Source: Candidatus Pelagibacter ubique HIMB140
Lineage (GTDB): Bacteria > Pseudomonadota > Alphaproteobacteria > Pelagibacterales > Pelagibacteraceae
Direction of reading: 5' to 3'
Length of the DNA stretch: 64,000 nt
Assembly (NCBI RefSeq): GCF_025558165.1
Contig: NZ_LAMZ01000001.1
Span: forward strand, 372,001-436,000
The position numbers and the translations under genes are program-made. This document shows positions 42,432-51,495 of this stretch, one piece after another; the stretch's first letter is position 1, and the number at the start of each line of letters is the position of its first letter. A model generated the notes under the pieces. That model had not been told where the DNA came from. It saw nothing but the letters and a program-made list of their open reading frames with translations, and searched no databases.

Positions 42432-43355
42432 ATGGCTAAAATATTAATAACAGAGTTTATTAATCAAGACAGTTTAGATGATCTAAATAATACTTTTGAA
42501 ATCAAATTTGATGATAAGCTTTGGGAAAAAAAAGAAGAACTTAAAGAAATTATTAAAGATTATGATGGTTTAATTGTCAGAAATAAAACTCAAGTAACCA
42601 AAGATATTTTGTCTAATGCTAATAAATTAAAATTTATAGGAAGACTGGGTGTTGGTTTAGATAATATTGATACTGAATTTTGTAGAACCAAAAATATTCA
42701 TGTACAACCTGCGACTGGCATGAATGCGGACTCTGTAGCTGAGTATGTGATTTCATCCTCGATGTCTTTGATAAAAAAAATTCCTATGTTTCATAATGGA
42801 ACGATCAAAGGTGATTGGCCTAGAACAACTATTAAATCCTCTGAAATAAATGGAAAGTCTATTGGAATAGTGGGTTTTGGTACCATCGGCAGAAAAGTTG
42901 CTGACTATAGTTTGAAAAATAGACTGAATGTTTTGGCTTATGATCCTTATATTAAAAAATTAGAAGATAATGAAAAAAATTATAAATTATCTACATTAGA
43001 AGATGTATTTAAAAATGCAGATATTATTTCTTTACATTTACCATTAACAGAAGAGACTAAAAATTTAATCAATAAGTCTTCATTCTCTAAAATGCAAAAA
43101 CATCCAATTATAATCAATACCTCAAGAGGTAGTGTTGTAAATGAGAATGATCTTATAGATGCTTATGATCAAAATCTAATTTCAGGATTTGCATTAGATG
43201 TGTTTGAAAATGAACCTATTAAAAATGATTTATACGAAAGAATCACATCTGAAATGAATTGTATTTTAACTCCTCATATTTCAGGTGTTACTACAGAGTC
43301 AAATATTAGAGTTAGTAATTTTATAGTGAAAAAGGCAATCGATTTTTTTAAGTAA
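42432..43355 (+). CDS. D-2-hydroxyacid dehydrogenase (SerA-like)
   Basis: A 307-residue NAD-dependent D-isomer 2-hydroxyacid dehydrogenase. FIGRLGVGLDNIDTEFCR near residue 77 and GIVGFGTIGRKVADYSLKNR near residue 147 are standard, with Arg in NTSRGSVVNENDL, Glu in DVFENEPI and the catalytic His in LTPHISGVT. It lacks the C-terminal ACT/regulatory domain of full SerA, so a glyoxylate/hydroxypyruvate/phosphoglycerate-type reductase is likely. It lies 37 bp after the DMT gene and may be its co-transcribed partner. It ends overlapping the convergent Gfo/Idh gene by 8 bp. Confidence 0.9.
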   Translation: MAKILITEFINQDSLDDLNNTFEIKFDDKLWEKKEELKEIIKDYDGLIVRNKTQVTKDILSNANKLKFIGRLGVGLDNIDTEFCRTKNIHVQPATGMNADSVAEYVISSSMSLIKKIPMFHNGTIKGDWPRTTIKSSEINGKSIGIVGFGTIGRKVADYSLKNRLNVLAYDPYIKKLEDNEKNYKLSTLEDVFKNADIISLHLPLTEETKNLINKSSFSKMQKHPIIINTSRGSVVNENDLIDAYDQNLISGFALDVFENEPIKNDLYERITSEMNCILTPHISGVTTESNIRVSNFIVKKAIDFFK

Positions 43356-44430
43356 TTATCTCGTTTAGCTTTACTACTCTTCCAAGTTTAATTGATGTCT
43401 CAGCAGCTTCTCCAACAGCAACTGCAATTAATCCATCTTTCAAAGATACCTCTGGCTTTAATTTATTTTTTACTGCATTTATAAAGGCTAAATGTTCATA
43501 ATAAGTTGAACCATGATGATGTCCTGCTTCAAGTATTTTTGGATCTACACTAATACTTTCTTGTTTAATTTTTCCATCTCTCATACCAATTCTTACATCA
43601 GAAGTAGTTTTTCCAGACTCGTTTGAAGGAACTGAAGTTTCAATTTTACCGATATTTCCTGTTGCGGTTAACTCTTCTTGCATTTCAGAATTTTCAGCAA
43701 ACATACAAAGCTCAAGCATACTTCTTGAGCCGTTCTCAAAATTAATAATTACGTAAGCATTATCAATAATATCTGGTTTTTTCCCATCATATTCCTCATC
43801 TAAATGATTTACATCTTGTCCCCCACTCGCATAAACACTTACTGGCTCACTCTTAACAATAAAACGCATCAAATCAAAAAAATGACAGCACTTTTCAACT
43901 AAAGTTCCTCCAGTATTTTTTTCAAATCTGTTCCAATCATTTACTTTTTTTAAAAAAGGAAACCTGTGTTCTCTTATTGTTAATGTTTTTAGGTCACCAA
44001 TTGTTTTGTTGTGAATTTCTTTAATAAATTTTGAAACAGGAGGCATGTACCTGTATTCCATTGCAGTCCAAAATACTGATGGGTAATCTTTAGTAAGTTT
44101 TTCTATTTCTAAACAATCTTTTGTCTTAGTACACAAAGGTTTTTCAACCAATATGTGTTTCTCAGTTTGAATTACATCTTTTAAAATTTGAATATGAGTA
44201 AAATTAGGAGATGAGATTATATATACATCGACTAAATTTTCTTTAATCAAATCTTGATGATTTTTAAAGCAAACAACTTCCTTTTTGAGGAGTTCTTGGC
44301 ACTGTTTCAAAGACTCTTCGTGAGGATCTGAAAGAGCAACTACTTCAGCTTCGTCTATCAAAGATAAATTTAAAATATGTTCTCGAGCCATCGTGCCAGC
44401 TCCAATTATTCCATATTTAATTTTTTCCAT
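43348..44430 (-). CDS. Gfo/Idh/MocA-family oxidoreductase
   Basis: A 360-residue NAD(P)-dependent oxidoreductase. YGIIGAGTMAREHILNL is the Rossmann start, LVEKPLCTKTKDCLEI near residue 94 holds the catalytic Lys, and TLVEKCCHFFDLMRFIV near residue 175 has the His/Asp pair in the substrate site. RYMPPVSKFIKEI is a typical inter-domain piece. Length and layout resemble scyllo/myo-inositol or glucose-fructose-type oxidoreductases. It stands alone on the minus strand, 31 bp after the di-heme peroxidase stop on that strand would end. Substrate unknown; a sugar or cyclitol is likely given the surroundings. Confidence 0.87.
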   Translation of the reverse strand: MEKIKYGIIGAGTMAREHILNLSLIDEAEVVALSDPHEESLKQCQELLKKEVVCFKNHQDLIKENLVDVYIISSPNFTHIQILKDVIQTEKHILVEKPLCTKTKDCLEIEKLTKDYPSVFWTAMEYRYMPPVSKFIKEIHNKTIGDLKTLTIREHRFPFLKKVNDWNRFEKNTGGTLVEKCCHFFDLMRFIVKSEPVSVYASGGQDVNHLDEEYDGKKPDIIDNAYVIINFENGSRSMLELCMFAENSEMQEELTATGNIGKIETSVPSNESGKTTSDVRIGMRDGKIKQESISVDPKILEAGHHHGSTYYEHLAFINAVKNKLKPEVSLKDGLIAVAVGEAAETSIKLGRVVKLNEIIT

Positions 44431-44461
44431 ATTTATTATCTATCAGTTTAATTAAATAAAT

Positions 44462-45793
44462 TTAATCAATTGTTAATCCACTTGGTACTTTTTCTGGTTT
44501 ACCGAGTGGTCTTTGATTTCCACTTTTTCCAGTTAGAGATTGTAAAAAAGAGACTAATTGATCAATTTCTTTTTCACTTAAATTTATTGGCTTGATATCT
44601 ACACTTGAAATAATTCTATCCTGTTCTCTTTTGTCAGAAAAAGTCACAAAATCTATTTTTTCTAACCACGGAGCCTTTGGTAAATTTGCATATTGAGGTT
44701 TCCAATTTTTATTCATAGTAACTGGATTTAAATGATGTTTAATTATGCCCTTAAGTGTTGGATAAGCACCATTATGACCATAAGGTGCAGTTAAAGAAAC
44801 ATTTCTTAGCGCAGGTGTTTTAAATTTATACATGTCATCCACATCATCTGTTTCAACCATTCTTCCAACATCACGTGCATAAGGATCGAAAGGTCTGGTT
44901 CTGCCCGGTCCAAATTGTGGAATACCTATTGAATGAAATTTTTGATCAGACAATAAAGACCCTGAATGACATGAACTACAATTAGCTTTGCCATAGAATA
45001 AATTCATACCTGCAATCTGATTTGAATTTAAAGCTGATTTATTTCCGTTTAAATATTCATCAAATGGAGAGTCAAAAGATGTCCATTCATGAATTTCAAA
45101 AGCTGCAATTGAGTTTACTATATGTGTAATATTTATGTCTAAAGCATTATCCACATCATCAAATGCATGTTTAAACATCTCAACATATTCAGGAACTCCT
45201 CTTATTCTATGAGCAATTACTGGCCAGACTCTATCAATTCTCATGCTGTCTTTACCAACTTTTGAAACCAATCCTATAATTTCATTTTCACCTGGATTGC
45301 CAGCCATTTCGAATTGTCTTGTCATTGGAAATAAAGCTTGTACCGCCACTATATTATCAAGACCTTTTGGAAGCAGTTCTTGTGCTGGAGTATTAAAACC
45401 ATTTCCAAATATATCAGATTTGGTCACTCTACCATCGTGAAGTAGTGTTGTAATATCTTTAAATCCTAAATTCCATAATGCCAAAGCGTTTCTTGGAATA
45501 CGTTTTTTGATTTTATCATCCCCTGATCCAGCTGTTCTTTCTAATCCAATACCGTGTCCACCTTCACCAATTCCTAATGAAAGTCCATCAGACCCTCCTA
45601 GATCATGGCTATGACAAGTTGCACAAGCAATATTACGATTGGCAGATAAAATTTTATCATGAAATAAAAGTCTTCCTATTTTAACCTTTTCCATATCAAC
45701 TTTATGAAAATCATTACTTGTTAAAGGTTTTGGTAATTCAATTGAATATGTTTTGTTTGCTGAAATTAAAAATGGAATTATAAATATTAATAT
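44462..45793 (-). CDS. Di-heme cytochrome c peroxidase (CcpA/MauG family), start unclear
   Basis: A periplasmic di-heme c-type cytochrome of about 444 codons that reduces peroxide or oxidises a protein partner. Heme motifs are CATCH in NIACATCHSHDLGG and CSSCH in NCSSCHSGSLLS, the latter followed by FHSIGIPQFGPG and TPALRNVSLTAPYGHNG, all typical. The signal peptide ILIFIIPFLISANKTYS is in frame only upstream of the first ATG (45694); no ATG, GTG or TTG precedes it before the divergent Sel1 gene. I give 45793, an ATA codon, as a placeholder. Either a rare start codon is used, or the sequence has an error here. The open frame upstream is antisense to Sel1. Confidence 0.85.
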   Translation of the reverse strand: MLIFIIPFLISANKTYSIELPKPLTSNDFHKVDMEKVKIGRLLFHDKILSANRNIACATCHSHDLGGSDGLSLGIGEGGHGIGLERTAGSGDDKIKKRIPRNALALWNLGFKDITTLLHDGRVTKSDIFGNGFNTPAQELLPKGLDNIVAVQALFPMTRQFEMAGNPGENEIIGLVSKVGKDSMRIDRVWPVIAHRIRGVPEYVEMFKHAFDDVDNALDINITHIVNSIAAFEIHEWTSFDSPFDEYLNGNKSALNSNQIAGMNLFYGKANCSSCHSGSLLSDQKFHSIGIPQFGPGRTRPFDPYARDVGRMVETDDVDDMYKFKTPALRNVSLTAPYGHNGAYPTLKGIIKHHLNPVTMNKNWKPQYANLPKAPWLEKIDFVTFSDKREQDRIISSVDIKPINLSEKEIDQLVSFLQSLTGKSGNQRPLGKPEKVPSGLTID

Positions 45794-45799
45794 TTTTAA

Positions 45800-46270
45800 A
45801 TGTTGAGATACTTTTTTATAATTTTTTTTATTCCATCTATAGTTTTTGCAGAAATTGAAAATGCTAGAGACTTGATGGAAGCTGGAAAATTTCAAGAAGC
45901 TATGGAAGAACTGATGCCAGCTGCTCGATCTGGAAACGCTGATGCTGAAGAACTTATTGGAATAATGTATGCAATGGGTCTTGGAGTTGAGCAAGACGAT
46001 GTTAGAGCTTTTGAATGGTATCTTAGATCTTCGATGAAAGGTCATCCCGGTGCTCAATCGGGTGTTGGGTGGTATTATGAAATCGGTAGAGGACTTCCTG
46101 CCCCTGATCTTGTTAGAGCTTACATGTGGTATGGTTTGTCTGCTATTGGAGGCGATCCTGATGCTGCGATTTCTCAAGAAGAAGTTGTTAAAAAAATGAC
46201 TCCTGAACAAATTGAAAAAGCGCATATACTTATTAAAGATTACAAAGCTTGGATTTATCCGTTTAGGTAA
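45800..46270 (+). CDS. Secreted Sel1-like repeat protein
   Basis: A 156-residue protein with signal peptide MLRYFFIIFFIPSIVFA. The mature part has two to three SEL1-like (TPR-related) repeats: FQEAMEELMPAARSGNADAEELIG, GVEQDDVRAFEWYLRSSMKG and PDLVRAYMWYGLSAIGGDPDA. Such solenoids bind proteins and often act as adaptors for envelope assembly. Its start lies next to the divergent di-heme peroxidase, whose signal peptide begins within the same few bases. This close pairing may mean that the Sel1 protein helps the peroxidase or simply reflects compression. It converges on the TRAP binding-protein gene 40 bp later. Confidence 0.85.
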   Translation: MLRYFFIIFFIPSIVFAEIENARDLMEAGKFQEAMEELMPAARSGNADAEELIGIMYAMGLGVEQDDVRAFEWYLRSSMKGHPGAQSGVGWYYEIGRGLPAPDLVRAYMWYGLSAIGGDPDAAISQEEVVKKMTPEQIEKAHILIKDYKAWIYPFR

Positions 46271-46310
46271 TGAGGCGAATAATTAAATCCGCCCCATCAT
46301 TAAATTAAGA

Positions 46311-47363
46311 TTATAAGTCTTTGTCGTATGCACTTGATGCTTTTTTCTCAGCATCAGCAACTGCACTTGTTAAAGCGTCAAAGATTTGTCCTCCACCTTT
46401 AACATTTGACTTAAACCAATCATAAACTGGACTAGCAGCTTTTTTGAAGCTAGCTTTTTGTGCTGGAGTTGGAACATATAAATCTCCACCGCCTGCTACA
46501 AAGTCTTCATATGCTTTGATTGATTTTCTTTTTGGTGATGCAAATGTTGCTTGTTGCAATGCATAAAATCCATCCGTAATAACTTTCTTAAGTTCTTTTG
46601 GCATAGATTGATATTTTGCATTGTTCATCCACCAAAGTGCTCCCATGTATGCATGACCGTCTAAGGTAACATATTTTAGACCTGCATCTGGAAACTTCAT
46701 GTTCATAATGTCAGTTATTCCATTTTTAGAACCTTCAACTACACCTGTTTGAAAAGATGTAAATAATTCTGGCCATGGAATAGGAGTTGGTGATGCACCT
46801 AAAGCTCTTACAAGCTCTTGAGGTAAGTCAGCTACAACAGTTCTGATTTTTAGACCTTTCATGTCAGATGGTTCTGCAACTCTTCTTTTAGTGTTAGCAA
46901 AATTTCTCCAACCACCAGTGTTTCCGATAGTCATTAATCTTATTGTATCGCCTGAATCTTTAAGAGCCATTTGTCTCATAGTTCTTACAAAATCACCTTG
47001 CATAACATCTTCAGCAATTCTGTCGTCTGCCATTAGATATGGTAAATCTAAAACTTGAACATATGGGAATACACCAGCTGCTCCTCCAGAAGTAGAAATG
47101 TAAACGTCGATGCTTCCATCAGAAACACCTTGTAAACATTCTGCTCCTTTAGAACATAACTGTGTACCTACGAAAAGTTCTACAGATATTTTTCCATTTG
47201 ATGCTGCTTCTACATAGTTTTTAAATACTACTGCACCATCATAGTCTTCATCTTGATCATTAGAGTTCATTGTCATTCTTAAATTGTAATCAGCAGCTGA
47301 AACAGAAGCTGTAAAACTAATTAAGAATAATAATGAAAAGAATGATTTAATTATTTTACTCAT
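46311..47363 (-). CDS. dctP: TRAP transporter substrate-binding protein
   Basis: A 350-residue periplasmic receptor of the DctP/TRAP family. The signal peptide is about 23 residues (SFTASVSA), and the mature part opens DYNLRMTMNSNDQDEDYDGA. TSGGAAGVFPYVQVLDLPYL near residue 90 and SDMKGLKIRTVVADLPQELV near 168 are family regions, the latter with the conserved Arg that binds the substrate carboxylate. GASPTPIPWPELFTSFQTGVV follows. GAGAGGGA lies eight bases before ATG 47363. It delivers an organic acid to DctQ/DctM. It is the third gene of the set, 86 bp after dctM. Ligand unknown; neighbouring hydroxyacid dehydrogenases suggest a hydroxy or keto acid. Confidence 0.93.
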   Translation of the reverse strand: MSKIIKSFFSLLFLISFTASVSAADYNLRMTMNSNDQDEDYDGAVVFKNYVEAASNGKISVELFVGTQLCSKGAECLQGVSDGSIDVYISTSGGAAGVFPYVQVLDLPYLMADDRIAEDVMQGDFVRTMRQMALKDSGDTIRLMTIGNTGGWRNFANTKRRVAEPSDMKGLKIRTVVADLPQELVRALGASPTPIPWPELFTSFQTGVVEGSKNGITDIMNMKFPDAGLKYVTLDGHAYMGALWWMNNAKYQSMPKELKKVITDGFYALQQATFASPKRKSIKAYEDFVAGGGDLYVPTPAQKASFKKAASPVYDWFKSNVKGGGQIFDALTSAVADAEKKASSAYDKDL

Positions 47364-47449
47364 TATTTTTTCCCTCTCTTTAAATATATATTTAAGTATA
47401 AAAACTATACCTAAATTGAACCTCTGTGTCTATTATCTAAAAATTAAAA

Positions 47450-48739
47450 TTATTTTGCAAAACCCGTAAGTAAAGGAATGGTCATTGAGATTGACGGGAA
47501 GTAAGTAATTAAAAATATTACAATTGCTTCTACTGCTAAAAATGGCAATATTGCTTTTGATATAGTTTCAACTCTTTCACCAGAAACTGAGGATGCAACA
47601 AATAAAACTAAACCCATTGGTGGTGTTGCTAAACCAACAGTTAAATTAACTGACATAATAATTGCAAAATGAACTGGATGTACACCTAATTCTACAAACA
47701 CTGGTCCTAGTATTGGTCCTAAAATTATTATTGCAGGACCTGCATCTAAAAACATTCCAACAACAAATAGTAAAATATTAATTAGAAATAATAAAATGTA
47801 AGGATTATCAGTTAATCCCAAAACAAATTCAGCAAGATATTCTGGTGCATGAGATAAGCTAACAACTGTTTTAAAAGCCATTGCAGCACCAACCAAAAGT
47901 AATACTACAGATGAAACCATTGCAGCTTTTGTCATAACCTTTGGTACGTCTTTCCACTCTAAAGATTTTAAAACAAATAAACCAATAAACATTGCATAAG
48001 CAGCTGCAACTGCAGATGCTTCAGTTGGAGTAAAAATTCCTCCAAGTATACCTCCTAGAATTATAACAGGAGTCATTAATGGAAAAAAAGCTTTCAAAGA
48101 AGCTTTTCCTCTTTGTCTCCATGTTGTTTTTTTTGTTACGGCAGGAAAATTATATTTTTTAGCCATAAACTTGATTGTAACCATCAAACTAACACCAACT
48201 AAAATTCCAGGAATAATACCTGCTAGGAATAAGGCAGCTACGCTCTCTCCCATAACGTATGCATAAATAATCATTATTCCCGAAGGTGGAATAATTGGAC
48301 CAATTACTGAACTCGCTGCTGTAATTGCTGCTGAAAATTTTTTAGTATACCCTTGCTTCTCCATTGCAGGAATTAACATCGAACCAATTGCAGAAGTATC
48401 TGCAACTGCAGATCCAGATAGGCCAGCGAAAAGCATTGAAGTTAGGACGTTAACATGTGCCAAACCACCTTTTAAATGCCCCATCATCGCCTGGCTAAAT
48501 TCTACTAATCTTTGAGTAATTCCTCCCCTATTCATTAGCTCACCAGCTAACATAAAAAAAGGAATTGCCATTAAAGGAAAACTATCAATACCATTGTAAA
48601 TATTTCTATAGAGCATTGCTCCATCTCTAGATTGATCATTCAGCCAAAGTAAAATTCCAGGAGCAGCCAACAATCCAAAAAATACTGGTAATCCAATTAA
48701 CAAAAATAATAAAAATAAAGGGAGAAACCAAATTAACAT
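47450..48739 (-). CDS. dctM: TRAP transporter large permease
   Basis: A 429-residue polytopic membrane protein of the DctM family with about 12 helices. LIGLPVFFGLLAAPGILLWL opens, PFFMLAGELMNRGGITQRLV near residue 59 and LFAGLSGSAVADTSAIGSML near residue 105 are diagnostic, as is IIPPSGIMIIYAYVMGES near residue 150 and PMGLVLFVASSVSG near the C-terminus. It forms the sodium-driven transport channel with DctQ. ATG 48739 overlaps the dctQ stop by one base. Confidence 0.95.
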   Translation of the reverse strand: MLIWFLPLFLLFLLIGLPVFFGLLAAPGILLWLNDQSRDGAMLYRNIYNGIDSFPLMAIPFFMLAGELMNRGGITQRLVEFSQAMMGHLKGGLAHVNVLTSMLFAGLSGSAVADTSAIGSMLIPAMEKQGYTKKFSAAITAASSVIGPIIPPSGIMIIYAYVMGESVAALFLAGIIPGILVGVSLMVTIKFMAKKYNFPAVTKKTTWRQRGKASLKAFFPLMTPVIILGGILGGIFTPTEASAVAAAYAMFIGLFVLKSLEWKDVPKVMTKAAMVSSVVLLLVGAAMAFKTVVSLSHAPEYLAEFVLGLTDNPYILLFLINILLFVVGMFLDAGPAIIILGPILGPVFVELGVHPVHFAIIMSVNLTVGLATPPMGLVLFVASSVSGERVETISKAILPFLAVEAIVIFLITYFPSISMTIPLLTGFAK

Positions 48740-49335
48740 TATTGTGTCTCCAATTTTTGTTTATCTAAATCTTCAGGAAATTCTAATTTTGTAAAATTAC
48801 TTAAAAAATTTCTTAAAATTAACTCTATGTTTACTGAAATCAAAAAAACAATTCCAACAGGTAAAGACATATACATCCAGGCTAATTTTATTGGCTCTGC
48901 TTTGCCACCGATTAAATTAAATGGAATTTTGATTGAAGCTGAATTAAATATCCATCCAGCATTAATGTGTTTCAAACCTAATTCAAGTCCAATGATCAAA
49001 ACAAATAAAGATATGATCAATAAAAATAAAGTTAAAAAAGTTGATATGATTTTAGGTAAAAATCTTTCCAGCATATCAATTGAGACAAAACCACCCCATC
49101 TATAAGCTGAAGGAGCAATTAACCCTGTCATCCATAGCATTAAAAATCTCGCAACTTCATCAGGCCAAGGTAATGCGTTGTTGAGAACATATCTAAAAAA
49201 AACCTGAATCATAATTACGACAACCATTAAAAAAATTGCGATCCACGCAAATTGTCTTCCAATTCTTAGAAAAAAAGTATTTATCTTTTCAAGAAAGTTA
49301 AAAATATAAAGTAGAGTTTTTATAGTTAAATTCAC
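48739..49335 (-). CDS. dctQ: TRAP transporter small permease
   Basis: A 198-residue membrane protein with four helices, matching DctQ: FAWIAIFLMVVVIMIQVFFR near residue 29, YVLNNALPWPDEVARFLMLW near residue 50 (conserved W-x-E-E/D region), and later helices. The start is GTG at 49335; no closer ATG precedes the first helix. The N-terminus (LTIKTLLYIFNFLEKINTFF) is amphipathic. The C-terminus is charged and short. It is the first gene of dctQ-dctM-dctP, divergent from the hydroxyacid dehydrogenase across 111 bp. Confidence 0.9.
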   Translation of the reverse strand: MNLTIKTLLYIFNFLEKINTFFLRIGRQFAWIAIFLMVVVIMIQVFFRYVLNNALPWPDEVARFLMLWMTGLIAPSAYRWGGFVSIDMLERFLPKIISTFLTLFLLIISLFVLIIGLELGLKHINAGWIFNSASIKIPFNLIGGKAEPIKLAWMYMSLPVGIVFLISVNIELILRNFLSNFTKLEFPEDLDKQKLETQ

Positions 49336-49446
49336 AACTAAATTTATTTTAATAAGAAAATAATTACAACTTTTAAAAAACTATTTTACATTGTTAGATA
49401 TTTTTCGTATTAGAAAAGCCTTCAACAAAAAAGCTTAAATAAAATT

Positions 49447-50412
49447 ATGAGTAATAAAAAGAAAATTCTAGTTATCCAAAAAGTTCATGATAAAGGCATG
49501 GAATTAATTAATAACCATCCAGATTTTGATGTAGAGGTAACTGACGATGTTTCAGTAGAAAACTTAAAGGCTAAAATAAAAGATTGTGATGGTGCTTCAA
49601 TTAGAATAGCAAAACTACCAGGTGAGGTAATTAACGAAGCTAAAAATCTTAAAATAATATCTAGACATGGAGTTGGCTACGATAATATTGATTTAAAAAC
49701 AGCTAAAGAAAGAGATATCAAAATTGCTATTACAGCTAATGCAAATGCAGTTACAGTTGCAGAGCATGTTATGTTTGTCTTGCTAAATATTGCAAAAAGA
49801 AGAGAGCTTTATCATACAACGGTTAAAGAAGGTAATTTTAAAGATAGAAATAAATTACCTAAAACTATTGAAGTATGGAAAAAAAATTTCCTAATAATGG
49901 GATTTGGTAGAATAGGTAAAGCACTTATTAAAAGATGTTTGGGATTTGAAATGAATGTTTTTGTCTACGATCCATTTGTAGATAAAGACACAATAGAGAA
50001 GCTTGGTGGAAAAAAAGTTGATAATCTTGAAGAGGCAGTAAAAACAATGGATGTAATATCTTTACATATGCCTTTAACAGAAAAAACAGAAAATCTTATT
50101 AATTATGATTTACTTAAAACGATGAAGAAAAACTGCATCATCATTAATGCTGCAAGAGGTGGAATTATTCATGAGGAAGATCTTGATAAGGCTTTAAATG
50201 AAGATTTAATATTTGGAGCAGGTATTGATGTATTTAAACAAGAACCACCAGAAAATGATAATCCTCTCTTAAAGAATGAAAAAGTTTATTTAAGTCCTCA
50301 TACAGCAGCATTTACTGATGAATGTATGACAAGAATGGGAGTAGAAACAATTCAAAATATAATTGATTATTTCGATGATACATTGGAAAAATCAAAAATT
50401 GTAAGACTGTAG
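49447..50412 (+). CDS. D-2-hydroxyacid dehydrogenase
   Basis: A 321-residue NAD-dependent D-isomer dehydrogenase. IISRHGVGYDNIDLKTAKER near residue 76 is the substrate-domain motif, FLIMGFGRIGKALIKRCLGF near residue 150 the nucleotide motif, NAARGGIIHEEDLDKAL carries the catalytic Arg, FKQEPPENDNPLL the Glu, and LSPHTAAFTDECM the His. It is divergent from the TRAP transporter, which suggests a shared substrate, probably an imported 2-hydroxy or 2-oxo acid. It is similar to, but distinct from, the enzyme at 42432-43355. Confidence 0.9.
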   Translation: MSNKKKILVIQKVHDKGMELINNHPDFDVEVTDDVSVENLKAKIKDCDGASIRIAKLPGEVINEAKNLKIISRHGVGYDNIDLKTAKERDIKIAITANANAVTVAEHVMFVLLNIAKRRELYHTTVKEGNFKDRNKLPKTIEVWKKNFLIMGFGRIGKALIKRCLGFEMNVFVYDPFVDKDTIEKLGGKKVDNLEEAVKTMDVISLHMPLTEKTENLINYDLLKTMKKNCIIINAARGGIIHEEDLDKALNEDLIFGAGIDVFKQEPPENDNPLLKNEKVYLSPHTAAFTDECMTRMGVETIQNIIDYFDDTLEKSKIVRL

Positions 50413-50454
50413 TAAAAAATTAATCTTAAAGTTTAAGTTTATTTTTATTGAAAG

Positions 50455-51357
50455 TTAACTTTTATAAATCTCAATACCACTAAGATTTAAAGTTTCAGTT
50501 AAATACTTGTAACCTATTTTTGCATATTCGAATGGATTTGCTTTTGCAGGATCTTGTTCTGCTTCTACTACTAACCATCCAGAATAATTTTTTTCTTTCA
50601 ACACATCAAATAAGGGCTTGTAATCAATACATCCATCACCTGGAACTGTAAATGCACCTTCTAAAAATGCTCCTCTAAAACTTAAGTCTTCTTTTAAAGA
50701 TTTTTCTAAAACATTTTTTCTAATGTCCTTACAATGCATGTGAATTAATCTTTCGCTAAAGTCGTTTAATATTTTTAACGAGTCTCCCTGAGCAAACAAC
50801 ATATGACCAGTATCTAATGTTAGTTTTACACTATCATGAGTGTTTTCAAGTAATCTTACTGTATCTTCTTCTGTCTCTATTACGGTTCCCATATGATGAT
50901 GATAAGCAAGTGGCATACCTTCATCCTCAAGATATTTTCCCATTTCAGAAATTTTTTCATAATATTTTTTACACTCTTCAAGATCCATTTGAGGTCTTGT
51001 AGATAATTTTCGATTTGGATCTCCTTGAATTGAGCCAGACACTTCAGCAAAAACCATACATGGTGAATCACAATCTTTAAAAAGTTTTAGTTGATCTTGA
51101 ATGAGATTTTTTTCTTCATCAACACTATTTGTTCTTAAATTAGCTCCATACCAACCTGAGCAAAGATTTAATTTAAATTCGTTAAGCTTAGGTATTAATT
51201 CTTCTGATTTTTTTGGAAATTTACCACCAGACTCAATTCCAATAAACCCTGCTTGACTAGCTTCAGATAAACATTGTTCTAAAGAAGTATCACCACCCAA
51301 TTCTGGCATATCATCGTTACTCCAAGCAATTGGTGCTATTCCTAATTTTACTGACAT
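50455..51357 (-). CDS. iolE: myo-Inosose-2 dehydratase
   Basis: A 300-residue xylose-isomerase-like TIM-barrel protein with the characteristic IolE start GIAPIAWSNDDMPELGGDTS, then FIGIESGGKFP. LAYHHHMGTVIETEEDTVRL near residue 153, LTLDTGHMLFAQGD near residue 180 and IHMHCKDIR near 205 supply the metal ligands; FTVPGDGCIDYKPLF near 240 and VVEAEQDPAKANPF close the barrel. It dehydrates 2-keto-myo-inositol to the trihydroxycyclohexanedione that IolD opens. It is divergent from iolG across a 138-bp gap holding two matched palindromes. IolD is 17 kb away. Confidence 0.93.
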   Translation of the reverse strand: MSVKLGIAPIAWSNDDMPELGGDTSLEQCLSEASQAGFIGIESGGKFPKKSEELIPKLNEFKLNLCSGWYGANLRTNSVDEEKNLIQDQLKLFKDCDSPCMVFAEVSGSIQGDPNRKLSTRPQMDLEECKKYYEKISEMGKYLEDEGMPLAYHHHMGTVIETEEDTVRLLENTHDSVKLTLDTGHMLFAQGDSLKILNDFSERLIHMHCKDIRKNVLEKSLKEDLSFRGAFLEGAFTVPGDGCIDYKPLFDVLKEKNYSGWLVVEAEQDPAKANPFEYAKIGYKYLTETLNLSGIEIYKS

Positions 51358-51394
51358 ATTAATTATTTAAAAAGTTAAATTTATTTTTAAATTA

Positions 51395-51447
51395 TGATGT
51401 TTTGCGCATCAAGAAAATTATAATTTAATTTGATGTTTAATTCATCA
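51395..51447. promoter_or_regulatory. Two TGATG-N7-CATCA palindromes between iolE and iolG
   Basis: The inverted repeat TGATG, seven bases, CATCA occurs twice with identical spacing, at 51395-51411 and 51431-51447, 36 bp apart, in the divergent iolE/iolG gap. A one-mismatch copy (TGATG-N7-AATCA, 55314-55330) lies in the LacI-family gene promoter region, so these are likely operators of that regulator. Binding is inferred. Confidence 0.62.
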
Positions 51448-51495
51448 TTTAAAAATGTTTCTTGATTTTATTTTTTAATTCTGTTCTATATTCTT

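Noticed and set aside
45803..46225. Upstream extension of the di-heme peroxidase frame
   Set aside because: This part is antisense to the convincing Sel1-repeat gene, shows no domain, and precedes the signal peptide.
46271..46298. Weak GGCG/CGCC hairpin between the Sel1 and dctP genes as a shared terminator
   Set aside because: Short stem with a mismatch and a long loop, no convincing U tract on either strand.
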